DNA of 64,000 nt. It comes from Pseudooceanicola batsensis HTCC2597. GTDB lineage: Bacteria; Pseudomonadota; Alphaproteobacteria; Rhodobacterales; Rhodobacteraceae. The DNA lies in assembly GCF_000152725.1 (NCBI RefSeq), contig NZ_AAMO01000007.1:62001-126000 (forward strand), given 5' to 3'. The position numbers were made by a program, and so were the translations under genes. The notes below the pieces were generated by a model, which saw only the letters and a program-made list of their open reading frames with translations, ran no database searches and was not told the DNA's origin. This document shows, piece after piece, positions 1-7,971 of this stretch (the first letter of the stretch is position 1; each line of letters opens with the position of its first letter).

Positions 1-116
1 CTTCGCGTGTCCTCTCAGACTTGCTCAAGTCGTCGCTCAGTGTCCTGGGTGGGTCAGTCTTGTGTACCATTCCATTTCGATACTTGCGGGACACGAGACT
101 GTCCATTGCATTAAAT

Positions 117-130
117 CTAACAAATGTTAG
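117..130. promoter_or_regulatory. Operator site 1, CTAACA-N2-TGTTAG, in promoter of first operon
   Basis: The sequence CTAACAAATGTTAG is an inverted repeat with 6-bp arms. It lies inside a plausible sigma-70 promoter: TTGCAT at 106-111, a 16-bp spacer and TAGAAT at 128-133, so the last operator bases form the start of the -10 box. The same 14-bp pattern, with only the two central bases changed, occurs at 11686 and 24654, again overlapping a -10 box. Palindromes of this size are typical of TetR-family repressors. No TetR gene is present in the window, so the regulator is unknown. Repression is inferred from the overlap with the -10 element. Confidence 0.75.
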
Positions 131-197
131 AATAACGCAAGGAACGTTCCGAATCAAGTTCTTTGCCAAGATGATAGCGGAAGAGGAGGACCTCCAT

Positions 198-959
198 ATG
201 CGAGGGTTGAGTGGAAAACGCGTGATCGTGACCGGCGGCGGCAGCGGCATCGGGCGCGCGGTGTGCGAACGGTTCGGCGAAGAAGGTGCCGAGATTGCGA
301 TCTTTGACATGAGCGAAGACGGGGCGAAGGAAACGGTTCGCCTGATCACCGAGGCCGGCGGCAAGGCGCAGGCCTTCAAGGTGGACATCACCGACCGTGC
401 CCAGGTCGACAAGGCTGTAGCCGAGTTCGAGGCCGGGGGTCCGGTCGATGTGCTGGTGAACAATGCCGGCTGGGACGTAATCAAACCGTTCCTCGACACA
501 GATGCCGATCTTTGGAAAAAGGTCATCGACATCAATCTTTACGGTCCGCTGAATATGCATCACGCGGTGCTTCCGGGCATGGTCAAGAACGGGGGCGGCC
601 GTGTGGTCAACATCGCGTCCGACGCCGGACGCGTCGGATCATCCGGCGAAGCCGTGTATTCGGCCTGCAAGGGTGGCATCATCTCGTTCACCAAAACCGT
701 AGCCCGCGAACTGGCGCGTAAAGGTATTCAATTGAATGCGGTCGCCCCCGGCCCGACCGATACGCCGCTGTTCGCTCAGGTTGCCGAGGGCGAGGCCGGT
801 CAAAAGATCGCCGAAGGTCTCAAGCGGGCGATTCCGATGAAGCGTCTTGCGCAGCCGACAGATTACCCCGGCATCATCTGCTTCCTGTCGTCGGACGACG
901 CAGGGTTCATTACCGGCCAGGTGATTTCGGTTTCGGGCGGCTTGTCCATGCACGGTTAA
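198..959 (+). CDS. SDR-family 3-hydroxyacyl-CoA dehydrogenase, BadH-like
   Basis: This 253-aa classical short-chain dehydrogenase probably oxidises a 3-hydroxyacyl-CoA to the 3-ketoacyl-CoA with NAD+ in the cytoplasm. The cofactor loop TGGGSGIG is at residues 12-19, NNAG at about 88-91, and the catalytic Ser141, Tyr154 and Lys158 are all present. By eye it resembles BadH, the 2-hydroxycyclohexanecarboxyl-CoA dehydrogenase of alicyclic acid breakdown, but SDR substrate calls are weak. The start is the ATG at 198, preceded by a strong GAGGAGGA; an open frame runs further upstream but crosses the promoter and operator. It is the first gene of an operon that continues with a CoA ligase after a hairpin. 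Confidence 0.85.
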   Translation: MRGLSGKRVIVTGGGSGIGRAVCERFGEEGAEIAIFDMSEDGAKETVRLITEAGGKAQAFKVDITDRAQVDKAVAEFEAGGPVDVLVNNAGWDVIKPFLDTDADLWKKVIDINLYGPLNMHHAVLPGMVKNGGGRVVNIASDAGRVGSSGEAVYSACKGGIISFTKTVARELARKGIQLNAVAPGPTDTPLFAQVAEGEAGQKIAEGLKRAIPMKRLAQPTDYPGIICFLSSDDAGFITGQVISVSGGLSMHG

Positions 960-964
960 AACGC

Positions 965-998
965 TGGCAGCAGCGCCGGACACAAGGCGCTGCAGCCA
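965..998 (+). terminator. Strong hairpin between SDR and CoA-ligase genes
   Basis: TGGCAGCAGCGCC at 965-977 pairs with GGCGCTGCAGCCA at 986-998 around an 8-nt loop, with a single A-A mismatch. No T-run follows, so this is either a weak or Rho-assisted terminator, or a stem that separates expression of the SDR from the downstream genes. Confidence 0.5.
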
Positions 999-1072
999 AA
1001 CCGTGCCAAGAGTTACCTCCCCGACTGGTCGCGCCTTAAGTGCGGCCCTTTTTCGTTGTAGAAAGGTTGCGA

Positions 1073-3010
1073 ATGTTTCAGCCAGGCTCTGACATCCAGC
1101 GGACAAGCACGCTGACCGCATTTCTGAGGGGCTGCGGCATTGACAGTTACGAGGATCTCGTCCGCCGTTCGAATGAAGACCCAGACTGGTTCTGGGGCCA
1201 GATCATTGACCATGCCGGGATACGGTTCGCGCGGCCCTACAGCCGGTTGCGAGATATCTCCGAAGGGCCCGAATCGATCCGGTGGGCCGTCGGGAGTACT
1301 TTGAATCTGACGGAAACCTGTCTTGACGCCCGAATTGCCGATGGCTTGGGCGACAAGGTCGCAATCGACTGGGTCGGCGAAGACGGAAGCCGCCGCCGCT
1401 GGACCTATTCCGACCTTACCGCCGAAGCCTCCCGCGTCGCCTCGGCCCTTGCCGCGCGCGGTGTAAAGCCGGGTCAGGCGGTGGGCATCTATATGCCGAT
1501 GATCCCCGAAATCGAGGCCGCGCTTCTTGGTATTGCCCGGCTGGGCGCGGTTGCGGTGCCGCTGTTTTCCGGTTTTGCGCCCCATGCCATCGTATCGCGT
1601 CTGAACGACGCGGATGCCGTGGCGGTGTTGACGGCGGATGCCACACCCCGGCGAGGCAAGCCGGTCTGGATGGAAGCGACCCTTGCCCAAGCTTTGACCG
1701 ACGTGCCATCGGTTCATACCGTGATCAGCCTGCGACGGTTCGGCGGTGCGGTGGCCGATCCGGCCCGCGATCTGGACTGGACCGAAACCGTGGGCCGCGC
1801 CAGTCCGGAGTTTGCCGCCATTCCCGTCAGTGCCGACGACACCTTTCTGATCGCCTATACATCGGGCACCACCGGGCGGCCCAAGGGGGTGGTGCATACC
1901 CATCTGGGGGTACAGGCCAAGGCCACCGCCGATTTCCTGCTTTGTCTCGACATGAAACGGGACGACCGGCATCTTTGGATGACCGACATGGGGTGGGTTA
2001 TGGGGCCGCTCACGCTGTTGTCGGTGCTCTTGTCCGGTTCGACGCTGGTGCTGGCCGAAGGCGCACCTTCAATGCCCGGCGATCCCTTCAGACTTCTGCG
2101 CCTTGCGTCCGAAATGGAGGTCACGCATCTTGGCGTGGCCCCGACTCTGGTCCGGCAGTTCATGACGCAGGATACTGAACCTTTGTCGGGCTACGACCTG
2201 TCGCCCCTGCGCATTGTCGCCTCGACCGGTGAACCCTGGACCGACGACGCCTGGCTCTGGCAGCTCGATCATATCTGCCGCCGCCGCGCGGTGCCGCTGA
2301 ACATCTCGGGCGGGACCGAGCTTTTTGGCGCGATCCTGACCTCGACCGTGCTGCATGAAATCAAGCCCGGCGGATTTTCGGCCCAGGCCTTGGGTGTCGG
2401 CGCCAAGGTGCTGCGCCAGGACGGCAGCGAAGCCGCGCCGGGCGAGGTCGGCGAACTGGTCGTGACTCAACCGCCACTGGGTCTGACCCCGGCCATTTGG
2501 GGGGACCGCGATCGCTATCTTGAAACCTATTGGTCCACCTTCCCCGGCCTCTGGCGGCACGGCGACTGGGTGCGCTGCGATCCGGACGGGACATGGTATA
2601 TTCTGGGCCGGTCCGACGACACGCTGAACATCGCCGGCAAACGCATCGGCCCGCCCGAGATTGAGGCGGCCCTGACCGAAACCGGAGAGGTGGTGGACGC
2701 CGCTGCCATTGCCGCACCCGACGATATCAAAGGCGTGGCCGTCGTCTGCGTCTGTGTGGCAGCCCAGGGCGTCACGCCTGACGCAGAGCTTGTGGAGCGG
2801 CTCAAGGATCGGGTCGGAGAGATCGTCTCGAAACCCTTCCGCCCGCGCGAGATCCACTTTGTCGAGGCCCTGCCCAAGACCCGCAGCATGAAAACCATGC
2901 GCCGGATCGTGCGCGCGGCCTTTCTGGGCGAAGATCCGGGCGATCTGTCGTCGATCAGCAACCCGGAAACCATTCAACCCATCGCAGACCTGCAAAAGGA
3001 AAAGCCATGA
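1073..3010 (+). CDS. AMP-forming acyl-CoA synthetase, Acs/acetoacetyl-CoA-synthetase type
   Basis: This 645-aa enzyme activates a carboxylic acid to its CoA thioester via an acyl-adenylate. The P-loop motif TSGTTGRPKG, the later GGTELFG, and the hinge region GRSDDTLNIAGKRIGPPEIE are clear. The C-terminal catalytic lysine is retained in PKTRSMKTMRR, where the usual Gly before Lys is Met. Length and motif style match the Acs/acetoacetyl-CoA synthetase branch more than the shorter FadD type. The ATG at 1073 has GAAAGG six bases upstream and is preferred to an in-frame GTG at 1040. The stop overlaps the next start (ATGA). The natural acid is unknown; context suggests an intermediate or substrate of the branched or alicyclic acid pathway. 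Confidence 0.85.
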   Translation: MFQPGSDIQRTSTLTAFLRGCGIDSYEDLVRRSNEDPDWFWGQIIDHAGIRFARPYSRLRDISEGPESIRWAVGSTLNLTETCLDARIADGLGDKVAIDWVGEDGSRRRWTYSDLTAEASRVASALAARGVKPGQAVGIYMPMIPEIEAALLGIARLGAVAVPLFSGFAPHAIVSRLNDADAVAVLTADATPRRGKPVWMEATLAQALTDVPSVHTVISLRRFGGAVADPARDLDWTETVGRASPEFAAIPVSADDTFLIAYTSGTTGRPKGVVHTHLGVQAKATADFLLCLDMKRDDRHLWMTDMGWVMGPLTLLSVLLSGSTLVLAEGAPSMPGDPFRLLRLASEMEVTHLGVAPTLVRQFMTQDTEPLSGYDLSPLRIVASTGEPWTDDAWLWQLDHICRRRAVPLNISGGTELFGAILTSTVLHEIKPGGFSAQALGVGAKVLRQDGSEAAPGEVGELVVTQPPLGLTPAIWGDRDRYLETYWSTFPGLWRHGDWVRCDPDGTWYILGRSDDTLNIAGKRIGPPEIEAALTETGEVVDAAAIAAPDDIKGVAVVCVCVAAQGVTPDAELVERLKDRVGEIVSKPFRPREIHFVEALPKTRSMKTMRRIVRAAFLGEDPGDLSSISNPETIQPIADLQKEKP

Positions 3011-3861
3011 TCACTGTTTTCGGAGCCACGGGCACCACCGGCGCCCCTCTTGTCGATACGCTTATGGCAAAAGGCGCGACCGTGCGTGCTGTCACCAGCG
3101 ACCCTTCCAGGCTCGATGCGCTAAAAGCCAAAGGATGCGAGGCGGTCGTTGCGAATTTCACGGACCCTGCCGCGCTGGCGCGGGCCTGTGACGGGGCAGA
3201 AAAGATATACCTGGTCACGCCTGCCCATCTGGACATGCGTCAGTGGAAGGCGAATGTGATCGCGGCGGCCAAGACCGCGGGGGTGCGCCATGTTGTCGTG
3301 GCCACCGGGCTTGGCGCCTCGCCCAAGGCGGGGCTGACATTTGGGAAATGGCATTCCGAAACCCAGGAACTGCTGAAGCAAAGCGGCCTTGACTGGACCT
3401 TCGTCCAGCCGACCTATTTCATGCAGAACCTGCTCTGGCAGGCCGGAAATATTGCAAAAGATGGGGTCTATTACGACGATCTGGGCGGCCCTGTGGCCTG
3501 GATCGACGCCCGCGACATCGCGGATGTCGCTGCCGAGGCGCTGACCGCTCCGGGGTACGAAGGCAAGGGTCTTGGTCTGACCGGACCCGAAGCTCTTGCC
3601 GGAGAGGATATCGCGGCGCTTCTGTTCGAGGTGACAGGTCGGACTGTCACCTGCGCACCCCTGTCGGCCGAGGATGCCAAGGCGGGTATGATCGCAGGCG
3701 GAATGCAGGACGAGGTCGCCGGGGCCATGGTCGAACTGGCCTCCATCGCGCCCAAGGGCTATCTTGCTGGCATAGAAACTACGGTCAGCGACGTGCTGGG
3801 ACGCCCGGCGCGCCGGTTTGCCGATTTCGTCGCCGAAAACCGGGATGCTTTCGTCAAGTAA
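3007..3861 (+). CDS. NmrA-like NAD(P)-binding protein (atypical SDR)
   Basis: This 284-aa Rossmann-fold protein begins with the glycine motif GATGTTG (residues 6-12), as in the NmrA/QorB/TMR group of atypical SDRs. The central block with WTFVQPTYFMQN is also typical of that group. Members are NAD(P)H-dependent quinone or enone reductases or redox-sensing proteins; no substrate can be assigned. It overlaps the ligase upstream by 4 bp and the AraC gene begins 4 bp after its stop, so it is cotranscribed with both. A reductase role on an unsaturated ketone intermediate is possible but speculative. Confidence 0.75.
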   Translation: MITVFGATGTTGAPLVDTLMAKGATVRAVTSDPSRLDALKAKGCEAVVANFTDPAALARACDGAEKIYLVTPAHLDMRQWKANVIAAAKTAGVRHVVVATGLGASPKAGLTFGKWHSETQELLKQSGLDWTFVQPTYFMQNLLWQAGNIAKDGVYYDDLGGPVAWIDARDIADVAAEALTAPGYEGKGLGLTGPEALAGEDIAALLFEVTGRTVTCAPLSAEDAKAGMIAGGMQDEVAGAMVELASIAPKGYLAGIETTVSDVLGRPARRFADFVAENRDAFVK

Positions 3862-3865
3862 CCTG

Positions 3866-4570
3866 ATGGCGGCGCCGCTTTATCTCGAACTGGCGCCGCC
3901 TGAGGAAGCGCCCAGACAGATCGACCACTTGTTCGTGTTCCGCGATACCGGTGTGCTGAGCGGTGGTGGACGCGGGCGGTTCGCAACCGACCTCTTTACC
4001 CTTTCGGTAACGCGCGACGACAGCGGCGGCGGGCGCGTATCGCTGGCAGAACCGCGCCCCTATTTTTCGCCCCGCCCAAGGCCATTCCAGGGTGTCGTGG
4101 CCGGGCTGCGACTGTCGTCACGACCGCAGCGATTTCCCGACTCCAAAGGGCTGGACATGCTGGCCTCAGAACTGGCCCGGGTTCAGACCGGGGACGATGA
4201 CCTGCCTGCGCTCATCGCGGTGCTTGACGGCCTTGCGAGAGACCTGCGCTTTGCCGCACCACCCGGAGCTTACAGCGACCGGACCAAACGTCGAAAGGCG
4301 CGGGCGGAAACCGGCGTGTCGCGGCGGCGGCTTGCGACCTTGCGACGCTTTCGCCGGGCTCTCGGGCAGCTTGCGTCAAAGACCCTGCCGCTGTGCGATC
4401 TGGCGCTGGACGCCGGATATTACGATCAATCTCACTTGTCCGCCGCTTGCCGGATCTTCGCCGGCAAACCGCCCGGCGCGTTGCGCGCTCTGTCTATTCC
4501 GCGTCGTTTTGACCTTTCGCTACAAGATACGCGCCTCAAAGACCGCCTAAGATTGGTCATTGACGAATGA
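3866..4570 (+). CDS. AraC-family transcriptional regulator
   Basis: This protein of 234 residues carries a C-terminal AraC-type double helix-turn-helix: the stretch around LPLCDLALDAGYYDQSHLSAA, followed by FAGKPPGALRA, is the second helix-turn-helix with its usual G-Y-x-D-x-S-H-x pattern. The N-terminal half has no recognisable cupin. The ATG at 3866 lies just after the NmrA-like stop; an earlier in-frame TTG inside that gene is less likely. A regulator in the middle of a catabolic operon suggests control of this or a neighbouring unit. No target site could be identified, and it is unlikely to be the owner of the palindromic CTAACA operators, since AraC proteins usually bind direct repeats. 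Confidence 0.75.
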   Translation: MAAPLYLELAPPEEAPRQIDHLFVFRDTGVLSGGGRGRFATDLFTLSVTRDDSGGGRVSLAEPRPYFSPRPRPFQGVVAGLRLSSRPQRFPDSKGLDMLASELARVQTGDDDLPALIAVLDGLARDLRFAAPPGAYSDRTKRRKARAETGVSRRRLATLRRFRRALGQLASKTLPLCDLALDAGYYDQSHLSAACRIFAGKPPGALRALSIPRRFDLSLQDTRLKDRLRLVIDE

Positions 4571-4591
4571 AATCGAAGAGGAAGACCCGCC

Positions 4592-5047
4592 ATGACACAA
4601 TTCAAACCGAAAAACCCCGACTATGACGCACGCGTGCGCGACAGTTTCGATCGCCAGAAGGCAATGAACACGTTGGGGATCAGCATTGCCGAGTTGTTAC
4701 CCGGCTGCATCGTTCTGGAAATGGCACATCAGGTTGCACTGACCCAGCAGCATGGGTTTTTGCATGCCGGAATCGTGTCGACAGCGCTGGACAGCGCCTG
4801 CGGATACGCGGCCTTTTCGCTGATGCCAGCGGACGCGGCAGTGTTGACGGCCGAATTCAAGATCAACCTACTCAACCCGGCGGACGGCGAACGGTTTCGC
4901 TTCGTCGCTGACGTGGTGAAACCAGGCAGGACGCTGACCATATGCGAGGCGCGTGCCTATGCCGTGAAGGGCCAGGATGAAAAGCTCGTCGCAACGATGA
5001 CCGGAACGCTCATGGCGCTGATCGGGCGGGCGGGGGTCGCGGACTGA
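4592..5047 (+). CDS. PaaI-family hotdog acyl-CoA thioesterase
   Basis: This is a 151-aa single hotdog-domain protein of the PaaI/YdiI type. The segment HGFLHAGIVSTALDSACGYAA is the family signature, with the His-Gly near the start of the central helix and an Asp acting in catalysis. It likely hydrolyses dead-end or toxic acyl-CoA esters to release CoA. It ends the first operon, 21 bp after the AraC gene, and has a purine-rich ribosome site (GAAGAGGAAGA). The last 72 bp, encoding DEKLVATMTGTL onward, are repeated about 3 kb away at 7975-8046 with 57 of 72 identical bases, where they form the end of a destroyed second copy. Confidence 0.85.
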   Translation: MTQFKPKNPDYDARVRDSFDRQKAMNTLGISIAELLPGCIVLEMAHQVALTQQHGFLHAGIVSTALDSACGYAAFSLMPADAAVLTAEFKINLLNPADGERFRFVADVVKPGRTLTICEARAYAVKGQDEKLVATMTGTLMALIGRAGVAD

Positions 5048-5352
5048 GCGCAACCCGGCCGCAGCACATCCGATCCGGGCGGCCGGGCCGATTATTCAGA
5101 CAGCTGGATCAGCTGTTCCAGCGGCTCGCGACCTCGGCCAACCGTTTCCCGTAGGCGCGCGCGGTATCCAGATCGCCGCCAGCAGGTTCAGACCTGCCAA
5201 GCGGTAATGTTAGCCTTTAGCAGTGCGGTCGCCGATTGTCCGTCATCAGGGTTTTTCGGAGAGCTGAGACTGTATCGTAACGGAGGATCTGGTTCGGTTT
5301 CTGTTCAAGTTTATGCTGCAGCGGCCTGATGCTGCAACCGTAATTGGAACGG
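5048..5352. other. Gene-poor junction, left edge of a mosaic insertion
   Basis: This stretch lies between the thioesterase stop and the truncated glycosylase. Its left part holds a short leftward fragment resembling the end of a flavodoxin-like oxidoreductase (5109-5216). The rest, 5217-5352, is visibly less GC-rich than the neighbours and shows no gene or clear promoter. It is probably the worn left edge of the accessory patch that ends at 8046. Confidence 0.5.
5109..5216 (-). pseudogene. C-terminal fragment of a WrbA-like/flavodoxin-fold oxidoreductase
   Basis: Read leftward, an open frame of about 35 codons ends in LDTARAYGKRLAEVASRW before a stop at 5109-5111. This resembles the last helix of WrbA-type NAD(P)H:quinone oxidoreductases, where a pattern like E-L-x-x-A-R-x-x-G-x-x-V-A-E is usual. 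An in-frame stop at 5217-5219 removes anything upstream, so it is at most a relic. The match is short and made by eye. Confidence 0.3.
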
Positions 5353-5853
5353 ATGGACGCCCACGGTGCCGATGGGCTGCCGTCACGCCGGAGTTTCCAG
5401 TCAGGGCTGAGCTGGCGCACCATTCTGGCCAAGCGCGAAAACTTTCGTGCTGCCCTCGCCGGGTTCGACTTTCGGGGAGTTGCGAACTTTGACGACAACG
5501 ACATTGAGCGCCTACTTGCCGATGAAGGAATTGTTCGCTATCGAGGCAAGTTCGAAGCCGTGATCAACAACGCTCGCCGTACTTTCGAGGTCGTCCAAGA
5601 GGAAGGCTCCTTCGCTGCATTCATCTGGCTATATGAACCTGCCAAGGACGACGCACTGCCACAAATGCGGTCCAAATCACCAGCGTCCGAGACCCTGTCC
5701 AAAGATCTACGAAAGCTTGGCTTCAAATTCGTGGGACCGACCACCGTATATGCATTCATGCAGGCCATGGGATTTATCAACGATCACGCAGAAGTCTGTT
5801 GGATGCGAAAGGACGTCGAAACAGCCCGAAACACCCTTCGCACACCGACATAG
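5353..5853 (+). pseudogene. tag: N-terminally truncated DNA-3-methyladenine glycosylase I
   Basis: The frame encodes most of a Tag-family glycosylase, which removes 3-methyladenine from DNA. Family blocks are clear: FQSGLSWRTILAKRENF, INNARR, LRKLGFKFVGPTTVYAFMQA, and NDHAEVC near the end with the His and Cys of the zinc site. The first 30-35 residues of the family are absent, including the zinc Cys and His near the N terminus and the Glu before FQ-x-GLSW. They are replaced by unrelated sequence starting at a doubtful ATG (5353; TTG at 5344). It is therefore most likely inactive, cut by the rearrangement that built the 5-8 kb patch. Confidence 0.75.
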
Positions 5854-5858
5854 GCAAC

Positions 5859-5905
5859 TGTCGGCCAATTAACGTGAAAAAAATCAGGGCCACTTAGCGT
5901 GGAAA
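5859..5905. repeat. IS21-like terminal repeat pair (IS remnant)
   Basis: Two 18-bp blocks, GGCCAATTAACGTGAAAA at 5863-5880 and GGCCACTTAGCGTGGAAA at 5888-5905, agree at 15 positions and are offset by 25 bp. They follow a TGT at 5859-5861. Repeated short terminal blocks after a TGT are a mark of IS21-family ends. No transposase gene is nearby and no matching opposite end was found with certainty, so this is a solo end or scar. Confidence 0.4.
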
Positions 5906-5940
5906 GTCAAAGACAGGTTTCGCGTCAGTCGACCGAGACT

Positions 5941-6378
5941 TCAGAGCCTTGAGAGTAGCGTGGCCAATTGAGCGGCGTCTTTGGGTTTCAGCTTTGCGCC
6001 GATCCTTTCCGACAGAACCCGTTCATAGATCGGCCACATCGCCCTCCTGACAGATTTACCCTTTTCAGAGATAGAAATGTTTTGACCTCGCCCATCTTCC
6101 GAGCAGTTCCGTCGGTCCACCAGCCCTGCTTTCACCATGCGGTCCAGCAACCGCGATGTACCGTATTGGGGTAACAAAATCCGGTCTTTGAGTTCGAATG
6201 GACGGAGTCCGTCCGGGCCTGCCTTCTCGAGTTCGAGAAGCGCGTCATACCATGCAAGTGGCGGGTATCCTGCCGATTTCAGAGACGATTCGACAGCCTC
6301 AAGCAAAACGCGGCTTTTAGTCATGAGGGCTGTCCAGGCGGCCTCAGTAGCATGGTCAATCTCGTTCATATCCAGCAC
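5941..6378 (-). CDS. MarR-family transcriptional regulator
   Basis: This 145-aa winged-helix protein has the MarR layout: an N-terminal helix, the helix-turn-helix around residues 55-85 (ELKDRILLPQYGTSRLLDRM), and the wing VDRRNCSEDGRGQNISISEKG with its D-x-R-G core. It is divergent from the DoxX/glutathione-transferase pair, and two near-identical palindromes sit in the 89-bp gap, which is the classic arrangement for a MarR autorepressor responding to a small lipophilic or electrophilic compound. The ligand is unknown. Confidence 0.88.
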   Translation of the reverse strand: MLDMNEIDHATEAAWTALMTKSRVLLEAVESSLKSAGYPPLAWYDALLELEKAGPDGLRPFELKDRILLPQYGTSRLLDRMVKAGLVDRRNCSEDGRGQNISISEKGKSVRRAMWPIYERVLSERIGAKLKPKDAAQLATLLSRL

Positions 6379-6388
6379 CTATCATATA

Positions 6389-6402
6389 CATGTAAGTGCA
6401 TC
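6389..6402. promoter_or_regulatory. Probable MarR operator, copy 1 (imperfect)
   Basis: CATGTAAGTGCATC matches the second copy at 6436-6449 at 11 of 14 positions. It lies 11 bp upstream of the MarR start codon, where a bound repressor would block the leftward promoter. Confidence 0.55.
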
Positions 6403-6435
6403 AACCTTGACGTCGCATGTGACGCGTTATATATA

Positions 6436-6449
6436 GATGCAAATGCATC
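6436..6449. promoter_or_regulatory. Probable MarR operator, copy 2
   Basis: GATGCA-AA-TGCATC is an inverted repeat with perfect 6-bp arms, placed 19 bp before the doxX start. The two copies are 47 bp apart and flank the divergent promoters, which suggests joint control of the regulator and the doxX-gst pair. Assignment to the adjacent MarR protein is by position only. Confidence 0.6.
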
Positions 6450-6467
6450 GACACATGGGATCATATC

Positions 6468-6902
6468 ATGTCACAATCGCACCTCACAGAATTTGGGATA
6501 TTCCTGCTCCGTATAGCACTCGGTATCATGTTCCTGGCGCACAGCCTGTTTCTCAAGCTCTTCATTTTCACACTTCCCGGAACGGCGCAGTTCTTCGTTT
6601 CGATCGGGCTGCCCGGCTGGTTTGCCTATATGATCTTTGCAGTCGAGGCGATTGCCGGTGCCCTTTTGGTCCTCGGCGTACAGGCTCGGTGGGTCGCGTC
6701 GGCGACCGTGCCCATCTTGGCCGGAGCGACCTGGGCTCACTCAGGAAACGGCTGGATGTTCGGATACGAGAACGGCGGGTGGGAATACCCGGCCTATCTG
6801 ACGCTGCTTGCCGTCGTGCAAGGACTTCTGGGCGACGGCCGTTTCGCCCTCAGCCCCTCCTTCGCGCCCGGCAACGTGCAGATGGAGGGAGAGACAACAT
6901 GA
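6468..6902 (+). CDS. DoxX-family integral membrane protein
   Basis: This is a 144-aa protein with four predicted membrane segments: about residues 10-28, 45-65, 72-90 and 100-120. The first is RIALGIMFLAHSLFLKLF and the second region holds GLPGWFAYMIFAVEAIAGALLVLG, the DoxX signature. DoxX-family proteins are often cotranscribed with redox enzymes and linked to thiol or quinone stress, but their mechanism is poorly defined. Its stop overlaps the start of the glutathione transferase (ATGA), so the two are translationally coupled. Expression is probably controlled by the divergent MarR regulator. Confidence 0.85.
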   Translation: MSQSHLTEFGIFLLRIALGIMFLAHSLFLKLFIFTLPGTAQFFVSIGLPGWFAYMIFAVEAIAGALLVLGVQARWVASATVPILAGATWAHSGNGWMFGYENGGWEYPAYLTLLAVVQGLLGDGRFALSPSFAPGNVQMEGETT

Positions 6903-7603
6903 GCCTCCACCTCATTAGCCATGCGCTCTGCCCATATGTGCAGCGCGCAGCGATCTCGCTCACTGAGAAAGGTGTCACGTTCGAGAGAACTCACATCGAT
7001 CTTTCGAACAAGCCCGACTGGTTTCTTGCCATATCTCCGCTGGGCAAGACGCCTGTCCTGGTTGTGGACGGGACGCCGATTTTCGAATCTGCGGTTATCC
7101 TCGAATATCTTGAGGATACACAACCCCACGCGCTTCATCCGCACGACGCTCTCGATCGCGCCCGCCACCGTGCCTGGATTGAATTTGGATCTGCTGTCTT
7201 GAACGACATTGCGGGGTTCTACTCGGCGCCGAACGATAAAGCGTTGGAAGCAAAAGTCGCGGCGCTCCGCGCAAAGTTCCTTCGGCTGGACGCGGAGCTT
7301 GGGGAGGGACCATGGTTCGACGGCCACCAGTTCAGCCTCGTCGATGTCGTCTTCGGCCCGGTCTTCCGCTATTTCGACGTTTTTGACGCCATCGGAGAGT
7401 TTGGCGTCTTCACAGGGCTTGCCCGTGTAAGGGCCTGGCGATATGAACTGGAGCGTCGGGTTTCTGTGAAGAGTGCCGTCAGTGAAGACTACCCGACTCT
7501 TCTGCGTGACTTCATCAGACGGCGCAATTCTTACCTGTCCCAGATCATGCAGACAGGAAGGCCGAAGAAGACTGTTACACAGGTGCAATCGGCTGACCGC
7601 TGA
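6899..7603 (+). CDS. Glutathione S-transferase family protein
   Basis: This 234-aa protein has an N-terminal thioredoxin-fold domain (about 1-80) and a helical C-terminal domain. The start MSLHLISHALCPYVQRA carries a C-P-x-x-Q active-site turn as in Omega/dehydroascorbate-reductase-like transferases, and the cis-Pro and glutathione motif appears as KTPVLVVDGTPIFESAVI. The Cys suggests thiol transfer or dehalogenation/dearomatising chemistry rather than plain conjugation. The start at 6899 overlaps the doxX stop; a much longer in-frame extension upstream runs through doxX and is not coding. With DoxX and MarR it forms a small stress or detoxification unit inserted between catabolic operons. 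Confidence 0.85.
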   Translation: MSLHLISHALCPYVQRAAISLTEKGVTFERTHIDLSNKPDWFLAISPLGKTPVLVVDGTPIFESAVILEYLEDTQPHALHPHDALDRARHRAWIEFGSAVLNDIAGFYSAPNDKALEAKVAALRAKFLRLDAELGEGPWFDGHQFSLVDVVFGPVFRYFDVFDAIGEFGVFTGLARVRAWRYELERRVSVKSAVSEDYPTLLRDFIRRRNSYLSQIMQTGRPKKTVTQVQSADR

Positions 7604-7971
7604 TCACTTGATATCGTTTTGTCGGGCCGCAGTGCAGAACCGGACGTTTGAGTTCGCTTGGTGAATACCCGCTCTGTCCCGCACATCGGATAGTCGCCGA
7701 CTTTCCCTTGAAGGCCCGCAGCAGCCCCAACCGGCACTTGCCGGCATTCCATGCCCGTCCGTGCGAAGCGCCGGGTGACCTGCTGCCCCCACAGCGCAAC
7801 CGGGAACAAACCACCGATCGCGCTGATGAATGGCTCAGGGATCGAAGAATCCGCCTGAGCTCAAACCCCCGGGAAACCCCCAGCCGTGTGGTCCGACAGA
7901 GGGCAGCACGTCAATCGCGGGTCAATCTATCCCGGTTGGTGGACCACTTTCAGGGGGCTACTCCAAAGGGC
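7604..7971. other. Non-coding, decayed intergenic stretch
   Basis: No gene with credible family features was found on either strand. Short open frames here are proline/arginine-rich and look like noise. Near the right end, GTGGACCAC (7939-7947), followed by TTTCAGGGGGCT, could belong to a degraded insertion-sequence end, but no matching partner was identified. The stretch joins directly to the thioesterase fragment at 7972. Confidence 0.45.

Noticed and set aside
6437..6898. In-frame N-terminal extension of the glutathione transferase through doxX
   Set aside because: The extension overlaps the DoxX gene in another frame, has no family match, and the transferase has a natural start at 6899.
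6933..6943. CCATATGTGC resembling the CACATATGTG sites
   Set aside because: It is inside the coding sequence of the glutathione transferase, lacks full symmetry and lies far from the third module.
7939..7947. GTGGACCAC palindrome as a possible right end of an IS21-like element
   Set aside because: It does not pair convincingly with the repeats at 5863-5905 and is too short to support an element boundary.
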